Shown in pieces: positions 51,628-60,394 of a stretch of DNA of 64,000 bases. The translations under genes were made by a program, and so were the position numbers. The DNA lies in the NCBI RefSeq assembly GCF_050571805.1, contig NZ_CP192219.1. The stretch is one strand, 5' to 3'. Numbering within the stretch: position 1 is the stretch's first letter; every line of letters begins with the position of its first letter. The stretch comes from Halodesulfovibrio aestuarii (lineage in GTDB: Bacteria; Desulfobacterota; Desulfovibrionia; Desulfovibrionales; Desulfovibrionaceae). The notes beneath the pieces were generated by a model. It ran no database searches. It was given only the letters and a program-made list of their open reading frames with translations, and had not been told where the DNA came from.

Positions 51628-53055
51628 ATGGCTGATTTTGAAGTTGTCATCGGGCTTGAGGTTCACGCTCAGCTCAAGACGGAATCAAAATTATTCTGTT
51701 CCTGTTCGACCCGTTTCGGGTCTGATCCGAATGAAAATGTTTGTGAAGTATGTTCCGGTATGCCGGGTGCGTTGCCTGTACTGAACGCTAAGGCCGTGGA
51801 GTTTGCAACAAAAATGGGACTTGCAATGAATTGTACTGTAAGCCTCAATTCTATTTTTGAACGTAAAAACTACTTCTATCCTGATTCTCCTAACGGCTAT
51901 CAGATTTCTCAGCTCGATAATGCAATTTGCCAGAACGGTCATATTGAAATTCCAGTTGGTGACTCTTTGAAGCGCGTGGGAATTACTCGTATTCAGCTTG
52001 AAAACGATGCTGGTAAGTCTATTCATTCTCAGGCAGAGAATCTATCTTATGTCGATTTCAACCGTACAGGTGTGCCGCTTATTGAGATTGTTTCTGATCC
52101 TGACATGCGAAGCGCAGAACAGGCAGTTTCTTACCTTAAGACACTGCACTCCATTTTGCTGTACCTTGATATTTGTGATGGGAACATGGAAGAGGGTAGC
52201 TTCCGTTGTGATGCAAACGTTTCTTTGCGTCCACGCGGTCAGGAAGAATTCGGTACTCGTGTTGAATTAAAGAACATGAACTCCTTCCGTAACGTACAGC
52301 GTGGTATTGAATACGAAATTGCCCGTCAGGAAGATCTTATTCTGGATGGTGAAGACGTGATTCAGGAAACCCGACTGTACAACGCAGAAAAGAATATTAC
52401 GGCTTCTATGCGCGGCAAGGAAGAAGCACATGACTACCGTTACTTCCCGGATCCTGATCTGATCCCTATCAAGTTGACTGAAGAACAGGTTGCAACGTGG
52501 AGAAGCGAACTTCCGGAACTTCCGCTTGAAAAACGTGCTCGCTTTGAAGCTGAATTTGGTTTGCCGGAATACGATGCAAACTTGCTTACGCAAGATAGAG
52601 CCATTGCTGAATACTTTGAATCAGCTGTAAAAGCTTTTAATAATCCTAAAAAGTTAAGTAACTTTATGATGGGTCAGTTCATGCGCGAATTGAATGAGCG
52701 TAATATAACAGTTACTGACGTTGCACTTGAGCCGGAAAACTTTGCAGAATTGGTTAGAATTGTTGAAGAGGGTATGATTTCTACTAAGATCGGGAATGAT
52801 GTTTTGCCTGAACTTATGGAACAGGGTGGTTCTGCAGAAGCATTTGTAAAAGCCAAAGGTATGGTTCAGATTTCAGATTCTTCTGAATTAGAAGCAGTTG
52901 TGGATGAAGTAATAGCGGAAAATCCATCAGAAGCAGAAGCTTACCGAGGTGGTAAGCATAAGTTACAAAGCTTTTTTGTTGGTCAGGTTATGCGTAAAAC
53001 GCGAGGAAAGGCTAACCCTGCTCTTGTTAATGAACTACTACAGAAGAAATTATAG
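51628..53055 (+). CDS. gatB: Asp/Glu-tRNA amidotransferase subunit B
   Basis: tRNA-binding kinase subunit of GatCAB, 475 residues from ATG after aaggagagtatt; an upstream in-frame start at 51562 is not supported. VIGLEVHAQLKTESKLFCSC has the metal ligands. VCEVCSGMPGALPVLN, GISRIQLEND-like, DFNRTGVPLIEIVSDPDM and FRCDANVSLRPRG are family blocks. The C-terminal YqeY-like tail LQSFFVGQVMRKTRGKANPALVNELLQKKL closes it. Its partners gatC and gatA are about 30 kb away on the other strand. A terminator follows. Confidence 0.97.
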   Translation: MADFEVVIGLEVHAQLKTESKLFCSCSTRFGSDPNENVCEVCSGMPGALPVLNAKAVEFATKMGLAMNCTVSLNSIFERKNYFYPDSPNGYQISQLDNAICQNGHIEIPVGDSLKRVGITRIQLENDAGKSIHSQAENLSYVDFNRTGVPLIEIVSDPDMRSAEQAVSYLKTLHSILLYLDICDGNMEEGSFRCDANVSLRPRGQEEFGTRVELKNMNSFRNVQRGIEYEIARQEDLILDGEDVIQETRLYNAEKNITASMRGKEEAHDYRYFPDPDLIPIKLTEEQVATWRSELPELPLEKRARFEAEFGLPEYDANLLTQDRAIAEYFESAVKAFNNPKKLSNFMMGQFMRELNERNITVTDVALEPENFAELVRIVEEGMISTKIGNDVLPELMEQGGSAEAFVKAKGMVQISDSSELEAVVDEVIAENPSEAEAYRGGKHKLQSFFVGQVMRKTRGKANPALVNELLQKKL

Positions 53056-53077
53056 TAAGATACATAAAAGTATAAAT

Positions 53078-53106
53078 AAGGACGCCGTAACAGGCGTCCT
53101 TTTTTG
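53078..53106 (+). terminator. Terminator of gatB
   Basis: Stem aaggacgcc/ggcgtcctt with a 6-base loop and T7, 23 nt after the stop. Confidence 0.92.
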
Positions 53107-53460
53107 TTTGATTAAAACAGTTGGTCAGATAAGCAATAGAAGAGGTAGTGCATTCTATATTGACGACAAAAGGATTGTAAGTACCAATGAACAACATGCT
53201 AAGTAGAAAATAAAAAAAAATATATGAAAGAAACATGATGATATTTATTTTGTGATGAAGTGAATATTAATTAAACAAGAATGCTCTTTTATGCCTACAC
53301 TGACATAGTAAAATAATGCCGTGAAAAAAGTATTAAAAATAAAAAGTGCTTTGTTTGACGAGGGTTAAAAGAACATGTATTCAAGCGAAGGTTAGTATTT
53401 ACATAACGCAAAAAAGTTGTGCCTAGTCGTTGAGCAATAGTATTTCATGAGGTGCATTAA
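53107..53460. other. AT-rich region upstream of mucR-like gene
   Basis: About 350 very AT-rich bases with no coding frame and no clear RNA. It should contain the promoter of the MucR-type gene. MucR-type proteins commonly bind AT-rich DNA, so autoregulation is plausible. Confidence 0.5.
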
Positions 53461-53859
53461 ATGGAAGACTACTTAAAAGAAGCGTTGGAAATTGTTAAGG
53501 CGCAAGCTAGTGTGCGGACCATGACAGAGGAAGAAATTACCTCTATGGTGAAAACACTTGCGTCTGGCATCAGAGTTATTAGCGAAGCAGATGCTTTTGC
53601 TGAGGAAACACAGGAAGCTGCAGTTGATCCGAAAAAGTCTATTAAGGAAAAAACAGTCACATGTCTTGAATGTGGAAAGACTTTTAAGATCTTAACAAAG
53701 CGGCATCTTGCGTTACACGATCTTGATGCAATTTCTTATCGTGAAAAGTGGGGGCTGAAAAAGAATACGCCGTTGGTTTGTAAAGCACTACAACGTGAAC
53801 GACGTAAAAAAATGAACAATATGAAGTTGTGGGAAAGAAGACGTAAAAACGAAGCATAG
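53461..53859 (+). CDS. MucR/Ros family zinc-finger regulator
   Basis: A 132-residue DNA-binding protein. The Ros/MucR block is complete: VTCLECGKTFKILTKRHLALHDLDAISYREKWGLKKNTPLVCKAL. The zinc ligands are Cys-x2-Cys and His-x4-His. The N-terminal helices, about residues 1-45, are the family oligomerisation region. The C-terminus is basic (RERRKKMNNMKLWERRRKNEA). The ribosome site gaggtgcattaa supports the ATG. It acts as a global regulator of AT-rich genes in alphaproteobacteria; its role here is inferred. Confidence 0.93.
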   Translation: MEDYLKEALEIVKAQASVRTMTEEEITSMVKTLASGIRVISEADAFAEETQEAAVDPKKSIKEKTVTCLECGKTFKILTKRHLALHDLDAISYREKWGLKKNTPLVCKALQRERRKKMNNMKLWERRRKNEA

Positions 53860-54001
53860 TAATATGTTCAGTATGCTGTAGCAGGCGCAGGAACAGTGCT
53901 CTACAGTATTACTATCTGCCGTATTCTTACTACAATTTGTTAACATACAGTTAAATGTGATAGTCACATGTATCTGTACAGAACGGGATGTGTAGCACAT
54001 G

Positions 54002-54030
54002 AAAAAACGCCTCTAATGAGGCGTTTTTTT
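54002..54030. terminator. Bidirectional terminator between mucR-like gene and cysteine-cluster gene
   Basis: Stem aaaaaacgcctc/gaggcgtttttt with loop taat and T tracts on both strands, between convergent genes. Confidence 0.93.
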
Positions 54031-54038
54031 CGTTTTGG

Positions 54039-54650
54039 CTATATGAGGGCGGGAGGACCTTGAACGATCATCTCAGCGAGAGTGAGGTTGACTCGGGGGA
54101 GTGTCTTGAGAGCAGCCCCTGCATATTTCATTTCCAGTTGAGCCAGTTCCTGATAAAACGGGGTGCGGTTTAACATTGGGATTAAAAATTCATCCATCCC
54201 TTCCACTTGTTCCCGGAACCTGTAGCACCCCTGAAAATATCGTTGTTCACCGTTAGGGAGTATCATTAAATTTTTTGTGCCGTGCATGCGGCAAATCATA
54301 AGCCGGTAGTCATATAAGCCGCAAAGGCCATCTTCATTCAGCGGACACATAACATGAGGGCGTTCTTTTTTAGCAATGGCCTCATTGTACTGTGTGACAA
54401 CATCCTTTGCCCGTTGGATAAAATACTCACGTTTATCTTCTGGAAGTGCATTCAGCCCTTTCCATAAGTATGCCCATTCAATGTACGTATGGTGCTGAAA
54501 GTAGCTGTAGCAACAGTTGTCGTTACAACCGGCACAGGAGAGTCCTGCTTCTGCGGCTGTTTTAGAATAGGCATCAGCCATATTCTTATACAGCTTTGCA
54601 AGCTTGCCGAAGGTGCCTACAGTTGCCGTACGTTTATTTTTCTTTTTCAT
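54039..54650 (-). CDS. YkgJ-type cysteine-cluster protein
   Basis: A 203-residue protein with a metal or Fe-S binding Cys cluster: LSCAGCNDNCCYSYFQHH near residue 40 and CPLNEDGLCGLYDYRLMICRMHG around 115-140, matching the YkgJ (CxxCxxxCC...CPxxxxGxCxLYxxRPxxCRxH) family. A third group, QGCYRF, follows. The N-terminus is basic. The function of YkgJ proteins is unknown. Its start overlaps the shikimate-kinase-like gene by 17 nt, so it is translated together with it. Confidence 0.85.
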   Translation of the reverse strand: MKKKNKRTATVGTFGKLAKLYKNMADAYSKTAAEAGLSCAGCNDNCCYSYFQHHTYIEWAYLWKGLNALPEDKREYFIQRAKDVVTQYNEAIAKKERPHVMCPLNEDGLCGLYDYRLMICRMHGTKNLMILPNGEQRYFQGCYRFREQVEGMDEFLIPMLNRTPFYQELAQLEMKYAGAALKTLPRVNLTLAEMIVQGPPALI

Positions 54651-55170
54651 GACTGCACTCCAAAGCTGCCAGTAGAGCCGTTACGCATTGTTCGGGTGTT
54701 TTGTTATCGCACTGAACGCTGATCTCAGCGTATTTCTTGTATAATGCAGCACGCTCATTGTAGAGATCTTCAATGGTCTGTCCTGGTGCAATTGCAAGAC
54801 CGCGATCAGGCTTTTCACCAATGCGTTTGATAATTTTTGGCAGACTGACATCCAGATGGCATATCGGTCCTAAAGAACGCAGGTGTTCCATTGCTTTTTC
54901 TCTGTACACAACACTTCCACCTGTAGCTATGACGCAGCGTTTTGCGCGCAACGCACAGATCACAGCGCATTCGACATCAAGAAACTCTTCTTTTGTCATA
55001 GAGTCGGTGACAGCTTGCAAGTTAGTTCCGTATTGGCCTTCGATAAGATGGTCGGTGTCAATAAATACCCACCCAAGCTGGTGTGCGAGAATTTTTCCTA
55101 AGGTTGATTTGCCTGCGCTTGCCATGCCGATAAGGGTTATGCAATCAGTTTCGTTCGGGTAATCTGCCAT
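54634..55170 (-). CDS. Shikimate-kinase-like protein
   Basis: A 178-residue P-loop kinase of the AroK type: ITLIGMASAGKSTLGKILAHQLG (Walker A), VFIDTDHLIEG with the metal-binding Asp, and IATGGSVV near residue 80. The C-terminal lid is present (DLYNERAALYKKYAEISV), with the Arg near residue 145. In true shikimate kinases the block before the GGG motif has FRxxE with a shikimate-binding Arg; here it is EEFLDVE and the motif is GGS, so a substrate other than shikimate is possible. The gene overlaps the YkgJ-like gene. No aro gene is nearby. Confidence 0.7.
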   Translation of the reverse strand: MADYPNETDCITLIGMASAGKSTLGKILAHQLGWVFIDTDHLIEGQYGTNLQAVTDSMTKEEFLDVECAVICALRAKRCVIATGGSVVYREKAMEHLRSLGPICHLDVSLPKIIKRIGEKPDRGLAIAPGQTIEDLYNERAALYKKYAEISVQCDNKTPEQCVTALLAALECSHEKEK

Positions 55171-55268
55171 GAATAAGTTTCCTTGCTAATCTGGTTATCA
55201 CCTCTTGTTCTGCCTGTAGAGACAGGCTCTGTCAATAATGCGGGGCGGTGGTCAGGAGCGCGGATAAT

Positions 55269-55299
55269 AAAAAAAGGCAGGTTCGTATGAACCTGCCTT
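55269..55299 (-). terminator. Terminator downstream of nadE
   Basis: Stem aaggcaggttc/gaacctgcctt with loop gtat and T6-7 on the minus strand, about 200 nt past nadE. It separates nadE from the shikimate-kinase-like gene. Confidence 0.88.
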
Positions 55300-55499
55300 G
55301 AAGATCGAGCAGTTAATATCGTCGATGTGGATTCAGCCAAGTTGTCTTATGTTATGTCATAGTTAGAAAAATATGACTGAGACGTTTAAAAATTTTATAG
55401 GCAACTGCTTCAATTTAACCACATGTTCACTGGGGAATAGGAGACATTGTGTAAAATAATTAAAGAAGCTCGAAGACAACATATGGATATACAGAGCAA
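55300..55499. other. Spacer between terminator and nadE stop
   Basis: About 200 AT-rich bases that would be the 3' untranslated part of nadE. With the terminator and the rest to 55171, the gene-free stretch is over 300 bases. A short gcctgt/acaggc hairpin lies at 55212-55227, just upstream of the kinase-like gene. Nothing else is seen. Confidence 0.4.
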
Positions 55500-56492
55500 C
55501 TAGCATCGAATGGCTGATCCGTAGCTGCCGTTAACCGGAGAGATTTCGTGCGGTGACATACGCTTCCATTTTGACAGGCGCATCAGGTCGATAATATCGA
55601 CTACGTCCTTTTGGGGAATGCCAAGAGCCGAAATTTCTTCTAACGTAAGACCACGATCCAGCCCGTCGATGACGGTATCGACAATACAGTATTCATGGCC
55701 TATGCCGAACTCGTCAGTTACCCCTTTTGCCATATCCGGTGAGGGGATCTGCTTGCGGATTTTTTCGGGTAACTCTAGCTCTTCGGCCAGTTGGCGTATC
55801 TGTGTTTTAAAAAGTCCTGTCAGAGGCTGTACCGGTATATCGTCAATTCCATCTTTAACAAACCAGCCGACTTCGCACTCGGATCGATTAGCAGCTCCGA
55901 TAAGAGATAAGTTTCGTTCTTCTGCAATGCGTTCAAGAATGTTGCGTCGAAAAATATGACGCTGGATGAAGCCGGCTTCAACATGACGCATGGTCATGTT
56001 AAATAGTAAACGCTTGTACCAAGGTCGCAAGGTTTCACCGCCACCGACTCGCAGTGTGGATTTAAACGGTGTTTCACCGCAGATAATTCTGTAGCATGCC
56101 GTAGTGATCTTTGCCACGAGACCGGAAAGCCGCAATAGTTTCGTGAAGGCTGATGCGTACACGCCACGCTTCGACATATCTTCTGAGATATCTAATTCTT
56201 CAAGATTTAAGCCTAGGTTATCCGCAATATGTCGTGCGTTTCGCGCGATATTGGGATCACTGTCTTGATCAAAAATGTAGACAACGGTCACCGACTGAGG
56301 CCCCAGAGCGCGCACGGCCAGTGTTGCCAGAATACAAGAATCCATCCCGCCGCTCAGGCCGAGAGCAACCCCGCGTGAATTTTCACGTTCTACGATTTGT
56401 TTTAGATATTTCAGAATTTCGCCGACAACCTTAGTTCCATCTACATGTAGATCAAGCATAACGGGATTATCTCCAATTCGTTTATCCGTCAT
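55500..56492 (-). CDS. nadE: NAD synthetase-like amidotransferase/ATP pyrophosphatase NadE
   Basis: A 330-residue PP-loop ATPase. GVALGLSGGMDSCILATLAVRALG holds SGGxDS. SLIGAANRSECEVGWFVKDGIDDIPVQPLTGLFKTQIRQLAEELELPEKIRKQIPSPDMAKGVTDEFG is the NadE acceptor and ammonia-binding block. Compared with short NadE (about 270 residues) it has an insert of some 60 residues, about 115-190, containing TTACYRIICGETPFKST. Such inserts occur in divergent NadE-like proteins, so another amide-forming role cannot be excluded. A weak ribosome site tgggaa precedes the ATG. It has a long upstream spacer. Confidence 0.8.
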   Translation of the reverse strand: MTDKRIGDNPVMLDLHVDGTKVVGEILKYLKQIVERENSRGVALGLSGGMDSCILATLAVRALGPQSVTVVYIFDQDSDPNIARNARHIADNLGLNLEELDISEDMSKRGVYASAFTKLLRLSGLVAKITTACYRIICGETPFKSTLRVGGGETLRPWYKRLLFNMTMRHVEAGFIQRHIFRRNILERIAEERNLSLIGAANRSECEVGWFVKDGIDDIPVQPLTGLFKTQIRQLAEELELPEKIRKQIPSPDMAKGVTDEFGIGHEYCIVDTVIDGLDRGLTLEEISALGIPQKDVVDIIDLMRLSKWKRMSPHEISPVNGSYGSAIRC

Positions 56493-56880
56493 TTCCCAAG
56501 CTGAGCGTCCCGCCTTTTCCTGTATTCGTTATTGCGCCTACAGCATGGCTCTCGGGCTGCTCCATTTAAGTTGGTGGAAGTGGCTTAATGGGGCTTTTTT
56601 TATCAATGGATAGGTTAGCATTCTAAGATTAAGAAATAATTTGTTTTGAAGTACGTTACGATCTTATCATCTTGGTGCAATATAGGGGCAGGATAATACT
56701 AAGGGATGCACGTAGGAATCTGGAAAGATGTTTGTCATAACGACGCTATTCAGCTCATTATCCAGTTAAAAAATATTAATGATAAATAGTTGTATCATCT
56801 TTTTGTGGTATGAATGGGGCTGAATATTATAAGAGAATTACAATCATGATGTGTTCAAGCGTCCAAAGAAGATTGAGAAC
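56493..56880. other. Spacer between nadE and rpsI terminator
   Basis: About 390 AT-rich bases with no credible coding frame. It should carry the nadE promoter. No RNA gene recognised. Confidence 0.5.
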
Positions 56881-56913
56881 AAAAAAAACCCCTTGTGGTA
56901 ACAAGGGGTTTTT
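56881..56913 (-). terminator. Terminator of rplM-rpsI
   Basis: Eleven-bp stem aaaccccttgt/acaaggggttt with A and T tracts just past the rpsI stop. Confidence 0.93.
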
Positions 56914-56946
56914 CTTTGTTTTGTCGAGCAGTAAACTCGAAGCGGA

Positions 56947-57339
56947 TTAACGCTTGGAGTACTGGAAGCGAGCACGAGCTCCACGCTGACCGTATTTTTT
57001 ACGCTCTTTCTTACGAGCGTCACGGGTCAGGAAGCCTGCTTTTTTGAGTGCTGGACGCATGTCTGCATCAATTTCGAGCAGCGCACGGGAAATACCATGA
57101 CGAACTGCAAGAGCCTGACCGGACATACCGCCGCCAGCTACGTTTACTTTGATGTCAAATTTCTCGAGCATTTTAACAAGCTCGAGAGGCTGACGAATGA
57201 TCATCTGAAGAGTCTTGCGTGGGAAGTACTCATCGTAAGGACGACCGTTAACAGTGATCTGACCGCTACCAGCGTAGAGGCGGGTACGAGCAGTAGCGTT
57301 CTTTCTTCTGCCTGTGCCGTAATCGAATTCGTTGGACAT
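56947..57339 (-). CDS. rpsI: 30S ribosomal protein S9
   Basis: A 130-residue ribosomal protein. FDYGTGRRKNATARTRLYAGSGQITVNGR is the N-terminal signature, GGGMSGQALAVRHGISRAL the middle, and the tail KKERKKYGQRGARARFQYSKR ends in the conserved R-x-x-x-F-S-K-R. It lies 20 nt after rplM on the same strand. Confidence 0.98.
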   Translation of the reverse strand: MSNEFDYGTGRRKNATARTRLYAGSGQITVNGRPYDEYFPRKTLQMIIRQPLELVKMLEKFDIKVNVAGGGMSGQALAVRHGISRALLEIDADMRPALKKAGFLTRDARKKERKKYGQRGARARFQYSKR

Positions 57340-57359
57340 AGTAATCTCCTACCTCTAAT

Positions 57360-57794
57360 CTAGTACTTAAGCTCAAGAGTCTGAGGGTTCTGAGCAGCGT
57401 GTGGGTGCTCGGTACCAACGTAGATTTTGAGCTTCTTCATGATAGCGCGACCAAGACGGTTCTTTGGAAGCATGCCCTGAACAGCTTTACGGATAACATC
57501 TTCAGGTTTCTTCTCAAGCATGGTCTCAAGGTTAGCTTCTTTGAGGCCACCTGGGAAACCGGTGTGACGGTAGTACATTTTGTCTGCCATCTTGTTACCG
57601 GTAACTTTGATTTTTTCACAATTCACGACTACGATGAAGTCACCGTTGTCAACGTGAGGTGCGAATTCTGGCTTATGTTTGCCACGAAGGCGGTGTGCGA
57701 TCTGGGTTGCGAGGCGACCGAGGATCTGGTCCTCAGCGTCAACTACAAACCACTCGCGGGTGATATCTTCAGGCTTAGGGCTGAAAGTTTTCAT
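57360..57794 (-). CDS. rplM: 50S ribosomal protein L13
   Basis: A 144-residue ribosomal protein. REWFVVDAEDQILGRLATQIAHRLRGKHKPEFAPHVDNGDFIVVVNCEKIKVTGNK and KAVQGMLPKNRLGRAIMKKLKIYVGTEHPHAAQ are typical. The ribosome site taggagtaatatag supports the start. In E. coli L13 binds its own leader; a possible leader hairpin, aagtac/gtactt, lies about 140 bases upstream at 57933-57970, but this is speculative. Confidence 0.98.
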   Translation of the reverse strand: MKTFSPKPEDITREWFVVDAEDQILGRLATQIAHRLRGKHKPEFAPHVDNGDFIVVVNCEKIKVTGNKMADKMYYRHTGFPGGLKEANLETMLEKKPEDVIRKAVQGMLPKNRLGRAIMKKLKIYVGTEHPHAAQNPQTLELKY

Positions 57795-58022
57795 CTATAT
57801 TACTCCTAGTGTCGAAACACGTTGGCTCTTATGGAGTTCTTGTTTCCATGTCAATAAAACAATAAGATTGGTCAGCCCAAAACCGGCGGTTGTAAACGGG
57901 GGGATCCAGATTCTTTTACAAATCCTGGAAAAGTACCTCCGGCTTCGTGCGGAAACACCGTACTTATACCATGACCGACTCGTTGCCAAGTGATTTTTGT
58001 GAAAAAATGAGGATTTTTTATC

Positions 58023-59264
58023 ATGTCAAGTATTCGTAAGGGATTGTTGCAGACCGTTTTTTCCGGCGCGTACATGAAACGCTGGAATGATAAGTTGCGT
58101 CCGGCAGAGTTGTATGAGGTAGATAAGCAGGCACATAAAATGATAATCGCCTGGCTGCTGTTGCAGGAAAATGCACGTGATCTGGAGGCCGAAGAGCGTC
58201 GTGAGCTAAGTGATAGAATTGCCGAGTGGGGGATTTTTGATTACCTCTTCCGGCTTGTCATTACAGATATCAAGCCTCCTGTCTATTATCGGATTAAAGA
58301 AAATCCGGAACATCATCGGCAACTGGTTGAATGGGTGCAGGGGGAGCTTGAACCAGTCTTGAGTACGCTAGGGGATGATTTTTGGATGCGTTTTATAGCG
58401 TACTTCGATCCGCATAGAAAGCGGGAGCTTGCGGATGATATCCTTGCTGCCGCACATTTTTATGCAAGTAGCTGGGAATTTAAGCTCATTGAAGGGTTGA
58501 ATGCTTTTGATGATGAACTGGACGAGATCCGTGAATCATTTGTGGAACAACAGGCTTCTTTTCAGAAACTTAAAGGCTTTCATGAGCTGATGAGGCCTAA
58601 AGCCCATGCGCTGGGTAAACTGGCCAACCTCTGCGGGCAATTGCGTTTTCAGAAGCGATGGTCGCAGATGCCGCGTATTCCTGAAACGTCTGTTATGGGG
58701 CATATGTTTCTGGTGGCATGCTATAGCTATTTCTTTTCTGTTGTACAGGATGCATGTCCTACCCGTCGGCAGAACAACTTTTTTTGTGGGTTGTTCCATG
58801 ACCTGCCGGAGATGTTGACTCGTGATATTATTTCACCGGTAAAAAAATCAGTGAAGGAACTGGATGCCCTTATCAAAGCATATGAGGATGAGGAGTTGGA
58901 ACGACGGGTTTTTGAACCGCTACGCGAAGAAGGGTATTCGGATATTGCGGACAGACTGGGATATCTTCTCGGGACTGCAACCGGGTCAGAATTTCATGAT
59001 TGCATAGAACGTGATGGAAAAGTCGAACAGGTTACCTTTGAGGAACTCCAGTCCTTATATAATGATGACATATACAATCCGAAAGATGGCGAGATGCTAA
59101 AAGTCTGCGATGAACTTGCAGCGTACATTGAAGCCTATACTGCTGTACGTAACGGTATATCAATCAATGAATTGAATCAGGCTATGTGGCGGTTAAGAGA
59201 TAAATACCGGAAAAGATCTATCGGTAAGATTCACATTGGAGCTTTGATGTCGGATTTTGATTAG
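58023..59264 (+). CDS. HD-domain hydrolase-like protein
   Basis: A 413-residue protein. The HD core is at about residues 220-360: SVMGHMFLVACYSYFF with the first His, FFCGLFHDLPEMLTRDIISPVKK with the His-Asp pair, and CDELAAYIEAYTAVRNG with the last Asp. This is like the YfbR/HDDC nucleotidase or phosphohydrolase branch. The N-terminal 200 residues are unassigned helical sequence (WGIFDYLFRLVITDIKPPVYY). The nucleotide or phosphate-ester substrate is unknown. A gaggattttttatc ribosome site lies upstream. It ends in a strong terminator. Confidence 0.82.
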   Translation: MSSIRKGLLQTVFSGAYMKRWNDKLRPAELYEVDKQAHKMIIAWLLLQENARDLEAEERRELSDRIAEWGIFDYLFRLVITDIKPPVYYRIKENPEHHRQLVEWVQGELEPVLSTLGDDFWMRFIAYFDPHRKRELADDILAAAHFYASSWEFKLIEGLNAFDDELDEIRESFVEQQASFQKLKGFHELMRPKAHALGKLANLCGQLRFQKRWSQMPRIPETSVMGHMFLVACYSYFFSVVQDACPTRRQNNFFCGLFHDLPEMLTRDIISPVKKSVKELDALIKAYEDEELERRVFEPLREEGYSDIADRLGYLLGTATGSEFHDCIERDGKVEQVTFEELQSLYNDDIYNPKDGEMLKVCDELAAYIEAYTAVRNGISINELNQAMWRLRDKYRKRSIGKIHIGALMSDFD

Positions 59265-59280
59265 ATTTACAGGTACTGCG

Positions 59281-59312
59281 AAACCTCCCCTCATCTGAGG
59301 GGAGGTTTTTTT
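59281..59312 (+). terminator. Terminator of the HD gene
   Basis: Stem aacctcccctca/tgaggggaggtt with T7. Confidence 0.94.
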
Positions 59313-59493
59313 GAAAAAGTTATAAAAAGTGTAACCAAGGCATGAGCGGGTGCGATGTATTATGTAGACGGATGTATCAATAAAGATTTTCCCGTGGATA
59401 CAACCTTTAACTACTAGTGTATATGTGGTCGTGATAAGAAGGTTATCGTTATGGTTTGTACCTTTTTGCTGCGTCAATAAAACTGGAGAGCTG

Positions 59494-60081
59494 ATGGAAT
59501 CGGTCAATGAAGACTGGGATACAGTCCGCACCGTGCTGGAGGGTGAAACTGCAGCGTATGCGTTGATCATTGATCGACATCAGAAACATGTAGGTGCTGT
59601 TGTCGGAGCGCATGTGCCGCCACAGTACGCGCCCGAGGTTGCGCACGAAACGTTTGTTCGAGCATATCGATCGCTCGCTTCGTATGAACCCCGAAAACCG
59701 TTTAAGCACTGGCTGACAACGATTGCTCTTCGTAGTTGCACAGACTTTTGGCGTTCCCATTATCGCAAAAAGGAATCGCCTCTTAGTGATTTTTCAAAGG
59801 ATACTACTCAATGGCTTGATGCCGTTTGCTTTACCGAATCTGAAAGTGAATTCGAACGGTTGAGTCAGGCGCGTGAGGCGAAAGAAATTTTGAGTCTTGT
59901 ACTCGATATGCTGGCGCCGTTAGATAGAATGATCTTGGTAATGACGCAACTTGAGGAATACTCAAGTAAAGAAACGGCTGAGCTGCTGGGAATAAGCTCC
60001 GCCAATGTTAAGGTTCGTGCTTTCAGGGCAAAGCGCACATTAAAGAAGCTTTTGAAAAAGCACGGGATAGAAGGTGCATAG
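59494..60081 (+). CDS. ECF RNA polymerase sigma factor
   Basis: A 195-residue sigma factor from ATG after ggagagctg; the longer frame to 59425 has no ribosome site. Region 2 holds HVPPQYAPEVAHETFVRAYRSLASYEPRKPFKHWLTTIALRSCTDFWR, and region 4 holds LSLVLDMLAPLDRMILVMTQLEEYSSKETAELLGISSANVKVRAFRAKRTLKKLL. It would activate its own operon in response to envelope signals through the next two genes. The following gene starts 1 base after the stop. Confidence 0.93.
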   Translation: MESVNEDWDTVRTVLEGETAAYALIIDRHQKHVGAVVGAHVPPQYAPEVAHETFVRAYRSLASYEPRKPFKHWLTTIALRSCTDFWRSHYRKKESPLSDFSKDTTQWLDAVCFTESESEFERLSQAREAKEILSLVLDMLAPLDRMILVMTQLEEYSSKETAELLGISSANVKVRAFRAKRTLKKLLKKHGIEGA

Positions 60082-60082
60082 C

Positions 60083-60385
60083 ATGGAAAATAATATGCTG
60101 AGTAAGTTGGTACATGTGTTGAAAAAAACGCACGCCATGCAGGTAGATGTTTATTTACCTTCCGCCTGGAAGCAGGGGATTATGCATGATGTCTATGCAA
60201 TGACTAGTATCCAGAGGCAGTCGCCGTTTGAGCGTTTTGCACCGCAGGTTGCTATGGTGGCCGTAATTATGCTGGTTGTTGTGTCTATCCCTTGCGTTCT
60301 TACTGTAAACAACGCGCTTTCATTGTTGGACTCGCAACTTATTGATGCTGGACGTGATTCCGCGCAGCTGTATTTATCCCTGTAG
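60083..60385 (+). CDS. Single-pass membrane protein, likely anti-sigma partner
   Basis: A 100-residue protein whose ATG, with agaaggtg 7 nt upstream, begins directly after the sigma-factor stop. One hydrophobic segment, about residues 55-75 (APQVAMVAVIMLVVVSIPCVLTV), separates a cytoplasmic part from a short periplasmic tail. It shows no clear similarity to RseA, but its place between an ECF sigma gene and a Spy/CpxP-like sensor gene suggests an anti-sigma factor role. No zinc-binding HxxxCxxC motif is present. Confidence 0.65.
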   Translation: MENNMLSKLVHVLKKTHAMQVDVYLPSAWKQGIMHDVYAMTSIQRQSPFERFAPQVAMVAVIMLVVVSIPCVLTVNNALSLLDSQLIDAGRDSAQLYLSL

Positions 60386-60394
60386 GAGTGGGCA

